In this document: positions 25,116-32,837 of the stretch, piece by piece
Layout: each line of letters begins with the position of its first letter
Position numbering within the stretch: position 1 is the stretch's first letter
The notes under the pieces: model-generated
Seen by the model: the letters and a program-made list of their open reading frames with translations, nothing else
What the model was told of the DNA's origin: nothing
Databases searched by the model: none
Assembly: GCF_003946575.1 (NCBI RefSeq)
Contig: NZ_RHOP01000010.1
Location: 1-64,000, forward strand
Source: Companilactobacillus jidongensis
GTDB lineage: Bacteria; Bacillota; Bacilli; Lactobacillales; Lactobacillaceae
DNA length: 64,000 nt
Direction of reading: 5' to 3'
Made by a program: the position numbers and the translations under genes

Positions 25116-26799
25116 TGTTTGCTTTACTCCCTTCAACATCTTTGAAATATGATTTTCCAACTGTCCAGGCATCTAATAACGCTGCTACTGGATCGATACG
25201 AGTTTCATAATGTGTCTTATCAAGTAAGGCATTGTTCTGCGAATCGTATCTTATAACCGAATTATTAACGGCATACTCCAAAAGTTGGTTATCACCATGA
25301 ATGATGTCACGGTTATAAATAGCTTCTCTAAACTCCCGAATAGGAACCGATAGAGTGATAGCACCTTGTCGTACTTCTATCATTGGATAGCCTTGCTTTT
25401 CAAAGTCTGTAAGAAGGGTGTTCATATTGTAGGGATCGTAACAAATTGCCTGTAAATCTAGGTCGTTGTTATCAATTAAATTATTTACAAAGTCGTAAAT
25501 TTTAGAGTAATCAATAACGCCACTATCAAGCGTTGTAATGTCACACTCTCCACGGTCTTGTAACTTGGTATAACTAATATTGTCTCGTCGCTCTTTCCGC
25601 TCAAGTCCACCTTTACTACCAACAAAACTAAAACTATCAGCATAAAACTTGCCACCGCTTAAAGGAACTAACCAACTGACCGCGGATAAATCGTTAGTCT
25701 TGGATAAATCAATACCGATATAGACTGGTTTGCCTTTAATGTCTGGCTTGTCGGTAACAAGTGTGTTTTGCCAATCTTCAATATTAAGAAATTGATTAGT
25801 TTTAGCATTTTGCCAGGTGTTAAAATTCTTAACCAACACACCCGCAACATTTTCTTGCTTAATGGCTAGTTGTAAATCATCACGGATCGTATTTGTCATG
25901 GTTTTTCTAACACTTTCAATTTCAAACAATGGGTTCGCCTTAATCCATATTTCTGGGTGTTCTAGTAAAGTTTCTTTATCTTCCTGGTCAATCTCCCATA
26001 TAGCTATAAAGTAGCGGTCTGCATGTTCTTTGCCTTCAAGAACTTTACTCAAAAATTGATAATCTTCATACATCGGGCAATTAGTATCATCACCACTGGT
26101 ACTAATAACCGCCAGTGTCGCATTGGCTTGATTATTCATACCAGTTTTGATTGCTTCAAGAACTTTTCTATTTTTAGCTAGGTGGTACTCATCTACAATT
26201 CCAAGAGTTGCACCATAACCATCTAATGTTGTGGTGTCACTTGATAAAGCCATTGCAAAACTATTACTATCCTTATCAGTAATCTGCATCTTTCCAATTT
26301 TTAAACGTTGCCTTATATATGGTGATGCTTTTACCACTTGTCTTAACTCACTAGCCATCATGTCATAAGCCAATCTAGCTTGTTTATAGGCGTTTGCGGT
26401 AAATAGTATCTGTCTACCTTGTTGCGGTTCTTTCTCCATCAGCAAGGCAATAGCACCCATTGTAGAAGCTATATAGGTCTTACTATTCTTACGTGCCATA
26501 CTGATAAATGCACGGTCAAAACGCTTGTTGCCAGTGTCGACTTCACGCCAGGAATAAATATTTGATAATATCCATTTCTGAAACGTCGCCAGGTGTAACT
26601 TCTTACCATCGGTGGTAGGTAGCAACTCCACAAATTTTATTATTTTCTTTTCAATTTCTTCATCAAAATAATAAGGGAACTCATTTGTATTTTGACGTTT
26701 TAGATCGTTCTTGAATCGCTCACAAGCCTGGATAATCTTTTTACCAGCTATGATGTCACCGTTTAGGACTGCATCGGTGTATTGTTCGGCATAACTCAC
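25081..26799 (-). CDS. terL: terminase large subunit
   Basis: The 572-residue packaging motor has an N-terminal ATPase and C-terminal nuclease. The Walker A-like loop is MARKNSKT (101-108) and Walker B is LGIVDEYH (199-206), in the pattern of HK97/P27-associated large subunits. The nuclease part starts near VYIGIDLSKTNDLSAVSW, with a second acidic site at ICYDPYNMNTLL. Start and stop overlap terS by 4 bp (ATGA), so the two are translationally coupled. It is full length, which argues against a decayed remnant. Confidence 0.93.
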   Translation of the reverse strand: MSYAEQYTDAVLNGDIIAGKKIIQACERFKNDLKRQNTNEFPYYFDEEIEKKIIKFVELLPTTDGKKLHLATFQKWILSNIYSWREVDTGNKRFDRAFISMARKNSKTYIASTMGAIALLMEKEPQQGRQILFTANAYKQARLAYDMMASELRQVVKASPYIRQRLKIGKMQITDKDSNSFAMALSSDTTTLDGYGATLGIVDEYHLAKNRKVLEAIKTGMNNQANATLAVISTSGDDTNCPMYEDYQFLSKVLEGKEHADRYFIAIWEIDQEDKETLLEHPEIWIKANPLFEIESVRKTMTNTIRDDLQLAIKQENVAGVLVKNFNTWQNAKTNQFLNIEDWQNTLVTDKPDIKGKPVYIGIDLSKTNDLSAVSWLVPLSGGKFYADSFSFVGSKGGLERKERRDNISYTKLQDRGECDITTLDSGVIDYSKIYDFVNNLIDNNDLDLQAICYDPYNMNTLLTDFEKQGYPMIEVRQGAITLSVPIREFREAIYNRDIIHGDNQLLEYAVNNSVIRYDSQNNALLDKTHYETRIDPVAALLDAWTVGKSYFKDVEGSKANNDFYKSDDFSF

Positions 26800-27257
26800 G
26801 CTAGTAAGTCCTTAAAATCATCATCTGGAGTAGTATTCTTTGCCTTGCCATATTCAAGTTTGGCGCGACTTTCTAACGTTAGTCCTAAACTCGTTGCGAA
26901 ACCTTTAAGATCGCGTTGTGCTTGTTGTTGTGTGATAAGGTAGCTTGTTTTCTTACCGCTTTCAGTGAATGAACCATGAGCATTGATTTCTTTTTGGCAA
27001 TCAATAATCAAAGCACTGGTATTACAGTAACTAACCAATGTATTACGATCCAATTCACTGATGGGAGTATCTTTTTTGAGTAGTGGTACAAGCCGTTTCC
27101 ACTCACTTCTTGCCGTTCCTTTTAACCAGGTAGGGGGCGTACTGTTTAGTTCGGCATATGTGAATAATTGTTGCTCTGCTTGCTTCTTTTCGGCTTGTGT
27201 TTCCTTAGTTGTATCGCCTGTGAAGCCTGTTAATTTAGGCTTTCCGCCTGATGCCAT
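26796..27257 (-). CDS. terS: terminase small subunit (P27 family)
   Basis: This 153-residue protein matches P27-type small terminases: basic N-terminus, PPTWLKGTARSEWKRLVPLL, then LDRNTLVSYCNTSALIIDCQKEI, and a C-terminal helix. It recognises the packaging site, typically cos in P27 phages with an HNH gene nearby. In a cf-PICI an own TerS directs island DNA into island heads. AAAGGA precedes the ATG. Confidence 0.88.
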   Translation of the reverse strand: MASGGKPKLTGFTGDTTKETQAEKKQAEQQLFTYAELNSTPPTWLKGTARSEWKRLVPLLKKDTPISELDRNTLVSYCNTSALIIDCQKEINAHGSFTESGKKTSYLITQQQAQRDLKGFATSLGLTLESRAKLEYGKAKNTTPDDDFKDLLA

Positions 27258-27364
27258 TAAATCATTCCTTTCTCTATTAAATAGCCTTAAAACGGCTTAA
27301 ATCGCCATATAACAGCGTTTTTATTTAAGTTTTTACACACAGAAAAGTTGTGTGCGTTCATCTG

Positions 27365-27751
27365 TTAAAAATTTTGGGTGGGGGGTAAATTGTGATGGGG
27401 CTTTGAATATTGTTCTGCTCTGGTTTTTTCGTTGTGGTGGTACTGGCATAGGGGTTGCCAATTATTCCAATCTAGGCGTTTACTCCAATCGTCTTTTAGT
27501 GGAATAATATGATCGACCAAATCAGCTTTTCTTATAATTCCTTCTCTTTTGCATTCAATACAAAGCGAATTTTGTAATAAGAATAATTTTGATTGTTTTT
27601 TCCATTCTTTTGAATGATAAAACTGTAAATACTTTCCTTCATAAGACTTTCGCCATTGATATTTACTTTTGTGTTTGTCGCAATAAGTTTTATCGAAATC
27701 AATCAAAGCATTACAACCTGCTTTAGCACAAAACTTCTTTGGTTTAGCCAT
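27365..27751 (-). CDS. HNH endonuclease, packaging-associated
   Basis: This 128-residue HNH nuclease has two zinc-knuckle Cys pairs (CxxC in SLCIECKRE) and the core LVDHIIPLKDDWSKRLDWNNWQPLCQYHHNEKT, with His81, a central Asn near 96 and a C-terminal His near 105. HNH proteins directly next to P27 terminase help cut DNA at cos. The 107-bp gap to terS and the G-rich 3' end of the gene (27376-27386) are where a cos site might lie. Confidence 0.9.
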   Translation of the reverse strand: MAKPKKFCAKAGCNALIDFDKTYCDKHKSKYQWRKSYEGKYLQFYHSKEWKKQSKLFLLQNSLCIECKREGIIRKADLVDHIIPLKDDWSKRLDWNNWQPLCQYHHNEKTRAEQYSKPHHNLPPTQNF

Positions 27752-27753
27752 AA

Positions 27754-27972
27754 CTAGAACCCGTGCTCATCGCTCATAATGTCTTCATCAGTACGTTGTT
27801 CATCTTCATCTTTGAAGTCAATCGAATAATTACTTGTAAAGATTGTCTTAACTAATTGATCGTTGTGATAAATATTTAAACTTCCATCATGTTCATCAAT
27901 ATTCAATTTATCTTTAACCAATCTAATTTCTTGAATATCTTTACCATCAAAATACTTTAATACTCTAATCAT
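27754..27972 (-). CDS. hypothetical island protein, 72 residues
   Basis: I do not recognise the family. It is acidic, with beta-strand-like alternation (MIRVLKYFDGKDIQEIRLVKDKLNI) and an Asp/Glu-rich tail. AGAAGGTAA lies upstream of the ATG, and its stop is 2 nt before the HNH start, so both genes are coupled. Unknown function. Confidence 0.6.
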   Translation of the reverse strand: MIRVLKYFDGKDIQEIRLVKDKLNIDEHDGSLNIYHNDQLVKTIFTSNYSIDFKDEDEQRTDEDIMSDEHGF

Positions 27973-28012
27973 TTTTATTTACCTTCTGTTTAAATTAGAT
28001 CAATCAATTAAT

Positions 28013-28435
28013 TTAATATTTAATTTTCTTATCAATAATGTTTGCCTTCGTACGATATAGGTTGGTGGTACTGGACGTTTTAATATTGAAGCACCAGTTC
28101 TTACTCTGCTTGTCCGCAACCTTAAAACCAGCGACCAACATTGCACCTTTAAACATTCCATTCATAATGTAAAAGCCACAACCTGAATCACTGAAATAGT
28201 GTTTAAGACTGTAAGAATCATCAGCGTAATTAATTCCTTTACTGGGTGCCAATGTATTGAGTACCCACGTAACCAGCTCCACTTGCTCCAACGGTGACAG
28301 GTCTAAAAATCTAATGGGATCATCGTAACCATCGGGATCTAATACCCCGATAGTGGGGGGTAATTTATTCTTAACCAAGTGGTGTCGTTGCTTTATCCAC
28401 CTGTATAGTCGGGTGTAATTATCTTGTAGTTCCAT
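28013..28435 (-). CDS. hypothetical island protein, 140 residues
   Basis: Unrecognised. It begins MELQDNYTRLYRWIKQRHH, is mixed alpha/beta in character, and has several Cys and Trp residues (SGCGFYIMNG; KNWCFNIKTSS). AAAGGAA lies before the ATG. It is the first gene after the iteron origin and precedes the packaging genes, a position often taken by island-specific regulators or phage-interference genes, but nothing in the sequence proves such a role. Confidence 0.65.
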   Translation of the reverse strand: MELQDNYTRLYRWIKQRHHLVKNKLPPTIGVLDPDGYDDPIRFLDLSPLEQVELVTWVLNTLAPSKGINYADDSYSLKHYFSDSGCGFYIMNGMFKGAMLVAGFKVADKQSKNWCFNIKTSSTTNLYRTKANIIDKKIKY

Positions 28436-28460
28436 TTGTGTGTTCCTTTCTTAGTGAGTT

Positions 28461-28721
28461 GGTACATGTCGTACATCATGTACATGTGATGTACCACGTA
28501 TGTAGTCATTGAGCCACAAAGGATAGAGAAGTTATTTACCAGCTGGGTACATGGTACATGTGGGTATGAAACTTTTAAATAACGCACGCTTGTACGTCCT
28601 TACTATCCTTTTTTTAATACTTTGGTATTTACATGTACCACATGTACCTAACTCCGTAACGTCTGATATGTCGGGCTTTAACGATGGTACATGTCATGTA
28701 CCTAACATGTACACATGTACC
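28461..28721. other. candidate replication origin with GGTACATG iterons
   Basis: Eight exact copies of GGTACATG or its complement are present: plus orientation at 28461, 28546, 28553 and 28686, and complement at 28632, 28641, 28695 and 28714. Degenerate copies are at 28471, 28477, 28488 and 28706. They form two sets around an AT-rich centre (about 28562-28631). The region lies directly behind the helicase gene. SaPI-type origins have the same design, two iteron sets flanking AT-rich DNA bound by the island initiator. Confidence 0.75.
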
Positions 28722-28725
28722 ATTC

Positions 28726-30129
28726 TTATTGTTTACGTTTATACCCACGTTTATTTTTACCGTTAACTTTTACATGATTATCACGGTGCCAGGTATCTTG
28801 TAAGCTATTCATAACATCAGAAATCTGTTTACCAACATTTCCACGTGATGCAGAAATCAGCTGATCGTTATTAATATGAAAAGCAACTTGTAGAATTTCA
28901 TTGGTGGTTACCTGGTCAATGGGTGTAGTTTCCTTAACTGGCTTTTTGTCCATGTCAACACAAGTACGATCGTTCATATAATCGTTAAAATAATAACGTT
29001 TGTTTTCAGTAGGATATTCATTCCAATTGGTTGGTACTGGCATATCAAGATAAGATAATATTTGTTCCTCGCTAGGATCTTGAATCATAGCATCTTTTTG
29101 ATATTTCTCTGCAATCTTCTGTAAGGAATCTGTTATAAAGATTTGTCCACCATTGTTATATAAAACTTTGGCTTCTGCCAAAACTTGCAGAATATCAGCA
29201 TCATCTATATTGAACGGGTCCTTTTTATTTTCTTGAACATTACATTCAATAGGAAAAAAACGTCTGTTTCCTGTCTTATCCTTCAAGAACTCTGGTGGAT
29301 TCGAAGTACCAATAAAAGCATTTTTACGTGGGTGATCTGTCGTGTAGTGTCCGTACGACGGTCTGTAATTGTCAAACTGTGATGATATAAAAGCCTTGAC
29401 GTGATCCACATCAGTTCTACGCATGGCTGATAACTCACCAATTTCTACAATCCATTTACCTTTTAGTTGCTGGAAGTCGTCCTTAGTTTTACCCATGGAC
29501 TCTAGCTCATCTAAAAAGTAATCACGGTATATAGAACCTACTAGGGTACTTTTACCAATACCTTGACCGCCAAATAAGATAGGAACAATTTCAAACTTCA
29601 CACCAGGGTTATAAACTCTAGCGACTGCACCTGTTAACCAACGTTTACATATCTCACGTGTATATTCGGTATCTTCTGCACCTAAGTAGTCTATGAAAAA
29701 AGTTTCAACTCGTTTCACACCGTCCCATGTGACCGATTCAATACGTCGCTTGACGGGATTAAAAGAGTGATCCATAGCAAACTTTACAATTGCATCACTG
29801 ATAGCATCTTTAGTAGGAACGTAATTGTAATTATCCTCAATAAACAATTTGAGTTTAGAATCATCACTATCTAGCCAATCACCTGGTTTAGTATCAAGTG
29901 AGTGGTTAGGCTTCAATTTTTGAAGCTGTTCTGAAAACTCGTCGTATTGAAGTAGGTCTTTCAATCTGGCATCATTTTGAAGTATTAAGAATACATTTTT
30001 GCTTGAACTAGATCGCATCGTACCTTTATCAGTTTTAAGGAATTGTTCCTTCCATGGTTCAATTTCTACTATTTTCGTACTATTTAATTGGTCTGCTTCT
30101 TGCATTAAACTTGTTAGCTTTTCTTCCAT
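28726..30129 (-). CDS. VapE/P4-type SF3-like replicative helicase-initiator
   Basis: This 467-residue protein carries a virulence-associated E (VapE) P-loop ATPase domain: Walker A GGQGIGKST (188-195), Walker B-like WIVEIGELS, and FIGTSNPPEFLKDKTGNRRFFPI with the sensor Asn and arginine finger. The C-terminal 100 residues end in a Lys/Arg-rich tail suited to DNA binding. With the primase it would melt the adjacent iteron origin. Start overlaps the primase stop (TGATG), so the two halves act as a split primase-helicase. Confidence 0.88.
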   Translation of the reverse strand: MEEKLTSLMQEADQLNSTKIVEIEPWKEQFLKTDKGTMRSSSSKNVFLILQNDARLKDLLQYDEFSEQLQKLKPNHSLDTKPGDWLDSDDSKLKLFIEDNYNYVPTKDAISDAIVKFAMDHSFNPVKRRIESVTWDGVKRVETFFIDYLGAEDTEYTREICKRWLTGAVARVYNPGVKFEIVPILFGGQGIGKSTLVGSIYRDYFLDELESMGKTKDDFQQLKGKWIVEIGELSAMRRTDVDHVKAFISSQFDNYRPSYGHYTTDHPRKNAFIGTSNPPEFLKDKTGNRRFFPIECNVQENKKDPFNIDDADILQVLAEAKVLYNNGGQIFITDSLQKIAEKYQKDAMIQDPSEEQILSYLDMPVPTNWNEYPTENKRYYFNDYMNDRTCVDMDKKPVKETTPIDQVTTNEILQVAFHINNDQLISASRGNVGKQISDVMNSLQDTWHRDNHVKVNGKNKRGYKRKQ

Positions 30130-30926
30130 CAGTCCGCCTTCAATCTTGCTATTTCCCTCATAAGAACTGATCTGTAAATAGTTTCAAGTTCCTTTTGTGG
30201 TAAACTTGGCGACACGAAACTATTATTAATAACCGACAATAATTCATAAACATTACTAGCACTGGTACCAACTGCTAACATTGAACCTGCAATACTTGTA
30301 ATGAAATCGTTGCGTTGTCCCTTGGTGGCTCCTTTAACAATCTTGTCCAGCAAAATTCCTGTGTACTTCTTAAATCGTGGCGTACCAGAACTAATATTAT
30401 TAGCTGGCTTATCCTGGACAAACTCTAGTAACCAGGTGGGGGCTTGTTTTATATCATCATAAGAACCAGACACGTGAGCATAACTAGATCCATCAATGGT
30501 ACTAGGAGCAATAAGAATGTTATTGCACATCAAATCAATACCAGACTGGTCAAAGAAAGCACCTGTCTTACTTTTAGTCGTGATTCCCGACGGAACTCTT
30601 AGAAAGAAATGTATTCCATTGTGGGGTGTTCGTTCTATTAACGTATCATCTGGTAACCGTCCATATGTTTTAAATACCTTCAATAGGCTATGTCTGCCGT
30701 TGCCATTGCCGTGCATATCAACGTCTACCACCATTAAGCCCGACTTCTTTAAATTAATACCGATATTGTTATTAGTTTCTTGAAACCATTCCTGCGCCAT
30801 AGAATCATCATTTACGGCATCACTGAAACCGTGGGTATCTTTCATACCCGACTTACTACCAGGTGCGGTAGGATAGTAATATATATTTCTTTTGGCTAGT
30901 TCTAAAGCTATTTCATAAGTGGTCAA
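30129..30926 (-). CDS. bifunctional DNA primase/polymerase (prim-pol)
   Basis: This 265-residue archaeo-eukaryotic-type primase domain protein has the metal-binding Asp pair VVDVDMHG (Asp68, Asp70) and PHNGIHFF with His106, then a helical C-terminal part (KGATKGQRNDFITSIAGSML) usual for primase C-terminal domains. It would prime island replication. Stop and next start overlap by one base. Confidence 0.9.
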   Translation of the reverse strand: MTTYEIALELAKRNIYYYPTAPGSKSGMKDTHGFSDAVNDDSMAQEWFQETNNNIGINLKKSGLMVVDVDMHGNGNGRHSLLKVFKTYGRLPDDTLIERTPHNGIHFFLRVPSGITTKSKTGAFFDQSGIDLMCNNILIAPSTIDGSSYAHVSGSYDDIKQAPTWLLEFVQDKPANNISSGTPRFKKYTGILLDKIVKGATKGQRNDFITSIAGSMLAVGTSASNVYELLSVINNSFVSPSLPQKELETIYRSVLMREIARLKAD

Positions 30927-30965
30927 TTTCTCACTTCCTTATTATTGTTGCGTACACAAACAAAT

Positions 30966-31217
30966 TTATTTATCCTCATTGGGGAGTTTTTCAATTAAAT
31001 CACCTAATCGACTATCAACTGTATCAATTGAAGCCGACACGGTAGCAAGTGTTTCATACAATCTTGAAATATATCCTCGAGAAAATAATAATTCTCTAGC
31101 CGTCTCTGTATCATTGGTTGACACGGTTTGAACCGCATCTATAAACGCTGTCGCTAGATCAATCGTTTGTTTATTGTTCAAATTCATACAAATAATATCT
31201 TCTAATTCATTTTCCAT
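30966..31217 (-). CDS. hypothetical early island protein, 83 residues
   Basis: Unrecognised, predicted mostly helical: MENELEDIICMNLNNKQTIDLATAFIDAVQTV, then a segment with regularly spaced Leu/Val ending DSRLGDLIEKLPNEDK that could form a coiled coil. GGGAGAT upstream of the ATG. First gene after the small-RNA locus in the early minus-strand operon. Confidence 0.6.
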   Translation of the reverse strand: MENELEDIICMNLNNKQTIDLATAFIDAVQTVSTNDTETARELLFSRGYISRLYETLATVSASIDTVDSRLGDLIEKLPNEDK

Positions 31218-31248
31218 TGTTTAAAATCTCCCTAATTTTTGGTATAAT

Positions 31249-31328
31249 TAAGGCAAGTATTAATTGCTATGTGTAGGACTTACAACCCTCGGTGGGTATT
31301 TGCAAGTCCTTTTTTCTTGCCTTTTTTT
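31249..31328 (+). ncRNA. candidate ~75-nt small RNA, antisense to the early operon direction
   Basis: An extended -10 (TGGTATAAT, 31240-31248) lies just upstream. The outer stem AAGGCAAG (31250-31257) pairs with CTTGCCTT (31316-31323) and encloses a hairpin AGGACTT/AAGTCCT (31275-31310), each followed by a T run (to 31315 and 31328). No reading frame is present. The locus lies between two minus-strand early genes, so the RNA runs opposite to them. Confidence 0.55.
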
Positions 31329-31334
31329 GATTCA

Positions 31335-31556
31335 TTACTGTAATAAAATAGCATCACTGATAGCTTTAGCATCTTGAGCAATTTCATCTGCTAATACGAT
31401 AGCTGGTACAACTACTTTCTTTTCACCATCGTTCACTGTGATCGTGCTATTTCCTTTTAAAGCCTCTAAGTTCATTTCAATATTATTAATGTGTTCTTGA
31501 ATATCCTCATCTTGTGCTTTAAGGAAATTCATTTCTTCTTCGTCACTTTCAAACAT
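31335..31556 (-). CDS. hypothetical early island protein, 73 residues
   Basis: Unrecognised, strongly acidic: MFESDEEEMNFLKAQDEDIQEHINNIEMNLEAL then a short basic patch GEKKVVV and a helical end. AAGGAG upstream of ATG is strong. The first 35 residues could be DNA-mimicking or just a solubilising helix. Overall the sequence gives no function. Confidence 0.6.
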   Translation of the reverse strand: MFESDEEEMNFLKAQDEDIQEHINNIEMNLEALKGNSTITVNDGEKKVVVPAIVLADEIAQDAKAISDAILLQ

Positions 31557-31558
31557 AA

Positions 31559-31750
31559 TTATTTCTCCTTCATTGATTCATAAATTTTAAAAATCTCTTT
31601 TGCCTTCATTGCATTGTCAGAAATATCCTGGCATAGGTCTGATGTACCATCAGTTAAAAACTCATCGTGTTCAAACAATATGTAATCACGAGTAACTTCG
31701 CTGATGTCTGCACCTAATGCCTGGAGTGCATCTATAAGTTCTTGTTCCAT
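31559..31750 (-). CDS. hypothetical early island protein, 63 residues
   Basis: Unrecognised helical acidic protein (MEQELIDALQALGADISEVTRDY). The longer frame starts with TTG at 31786 inside a 16-bp repeat, so the ATG at 31750 with GGAG 9 nt upstream was chosen. It sits 2 nt before the next gene. No function can be assigned. Confidence 0.6.
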   Translation of the reverse strand: MEQELIDALQALGADISEVTRDYILFEHDEFLTDGTSDLCQDISDNAMKAKEIFKIYESMKEK

Positions 31751-31766
31751 TGGTACCATCTCCATA

Positions 31767-31804
31767 TATAACTGTGCGCCGTGCAAAGCTACTGTTATAT
31801 TTTT
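31767..31804. repeat. hairpin with 16-bp loop repeat, copy 1
   Basis: ATATAAC and GTTATAT flank a loop holding GCGCCGTGCAAAGCTA (31776-31791); the plus strand continues into a T run. The same 16 bases occur in copy 2 before the integrase gene. Confidence 0.6.
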
Positions 31805-31971
31805 TTAGATTCTAAGAACTTGTCACAATCTATTTGATCTATTCTTTTAACACCACCAACAATTGAAACTTTAAGACCCTGGTCAATGTATTTGTATAAA
31901 GTGTTGTAACTTCCAATATTCAAATACTTTAAGGCTTGACCAAGTTTCATGTATCTTGGTAATTCAGTCAT
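31795..31971 (-). CDS. AlpA/excisionase-like winged-helix protein
   Basis: This 58-residue DNA-binding protein reads YMKLGQALKYLNIGSYNTLYKYIDQGLKVSIVGGVKRIDQIDCDKFLESKK, the MerR-like helix-turn-helix plus wing of the excisionase/AlpA (HTH_17) family. As the first gene of the minus-strand early operon, divergent from the repressor, it takes the place of AlpA activator or Xis in PICIs. AGGAAG 8 nt upstream selects the ATG at 31971 over the GTG at 31980. Confidence 0.82.
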   Translation of the reverse strand: MTELPRYMKLGQALKYLNIGSYNTLYKYIDQGLKVSIVGGVKRIDQIDCDKFLESKKI

Positions 31972-32005
31972 TTTATTCACTTCCTAATCTTTATGGTTAA
32001 TTCAT

Positions 32006-32048
32006 ATCTAATATTTAGATTGATATTTTTACAATCTAATATTTAGAT
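32006..32048. promoter_or_regulatory. twin repressor operators
   Basis: The 15-bp dyad ATCTAATATTTAGAT occurs exactly twice, at 32006-32020 and 32034-32048, 28 bp apart. It lies between the divergent AlpA-like and repressor genes, the expected place for binding sites of the island repressor. Confidence 0.7.
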
Positions 32049-32207
32049 TTCTTTAACAGTATATCCTTGGTTTCATAGTTTTGCAATGGCTTTTATCTAT
32101 TTTTTTGATTTTTTTTGATTTAATCTATTTTTTTGAATGTTCTTGCTGTACACTTTACTTAAAGTTGATATTCTTACCATGAATATAGAAAGGTGTATTA
32201 ATAATAT

Positions 32208-32783
32208 ATGAATAATAAAAATCGGCTAAAAATGCTGAGAAAGAAAGCAAAACTAACTTTAGACGACGTAGAAGAACAAACTGGTATCAAAAGAGGAACA
32301 TTTAGCAACTATGAAAATGGTAAAACTGAACCTAATATAGGAACTTGGCAACAATTGGCTGATTTTTTTGATGTATCCTTATCTTATATATCAGGTAATT
32401 CTAATGAAGACGATGCTTTTGAAAAATTAGATCGTGAAACTCAAAAAAGAATCCAAAAGGATAAAGACGAACTCATCAATAATTCTTATTACAATGGAAT
32501 AAACAATGTTTTGTCATTTTTAGAAGAAGACGTTTTAAATGATGGTTATGGGATTGATTCAATGGAATTAATTTCTAATTCTGTTAGATTTGCACGGATT
32601 AACGGTAAAGGTAAAGATATAGATATACATAGGTTCAATATCAGATTACTTAGCGAATTAATAAATACTCTTAATTTGTACCAATTAGGACAGTCTAAAA
32701 ATTCTAAGGAAGAAATTCGTAAACATTTTACAGAACTCACAAATGCAATATTAGAAAACACAAATAAAAAAGATACTAACTAA
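32208..32783 (+). CDS. XRE/cI-like repressor of the island
   Basis: This 191-residue protein has an N-terminal helix-turn-helix of the XRE type (KMLRKKAKLTLDDVEEQTGIKRGTFSNYENGKTEPNIGTWQQLADFFDVSL, residues about 8-63). The C-terminal helical part of about 120 residues has no peptidase Ser-Lys pair that I can see, so RecA-stimulated self-cleavage is unlikely. That fits PICI Stl-type repressors, which are released by a helper-phage protein. GAAAGGTG lies about 11 nt upstream of the ATG. Confidence 0.85.
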   Translation: MNNKNRLKMLRKKAKLTLDDVEEQTGIKRGTFSNYENGKTEPNIGTWQQLADFFDVSLSYISGNSNEDDAFEKLDRETQKRIQKDKDELINNSYYNGINNVLSFLEEDVLNDGYGIDSMELISNSVRFARINGKGKDIDIHRFNIRLLSELINTLNLYQLGQSKNSKEEIRKHFTELTNAILENTNKKDTN

Positions 32784-32791
32784 TTAACCAT

Positions 32792-32828
32792 CTCCCCATA
32801 ACGCGCCGTGCAAAGCTAGAAATGGGGA
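32792..32828 (+). repeat. hairpin with 16-bp loop repeat, copy 2, over the int ribosome site
   Basis: TCCCCAT pairs with ATGGGGA across a loop containing GCGCCGTGCAAAGCTA (32803-32818). The 3' arm includes the GGGG that would serve as the ribosome site of the integrase gene at 32838, so the fold could limit integrase translation. Confidence 0.55.
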
Positions 32829-32837
32829 AACTAAACT

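Noticed and set aside
28441-28725. Possible CRISPR-like array from the repeated GTACATG words
   Set aside because: Units are only 8 bp, in both orientations and at irregular spacing; there are no spacers of constant length and no cas genes. Origin iterons explain them better.
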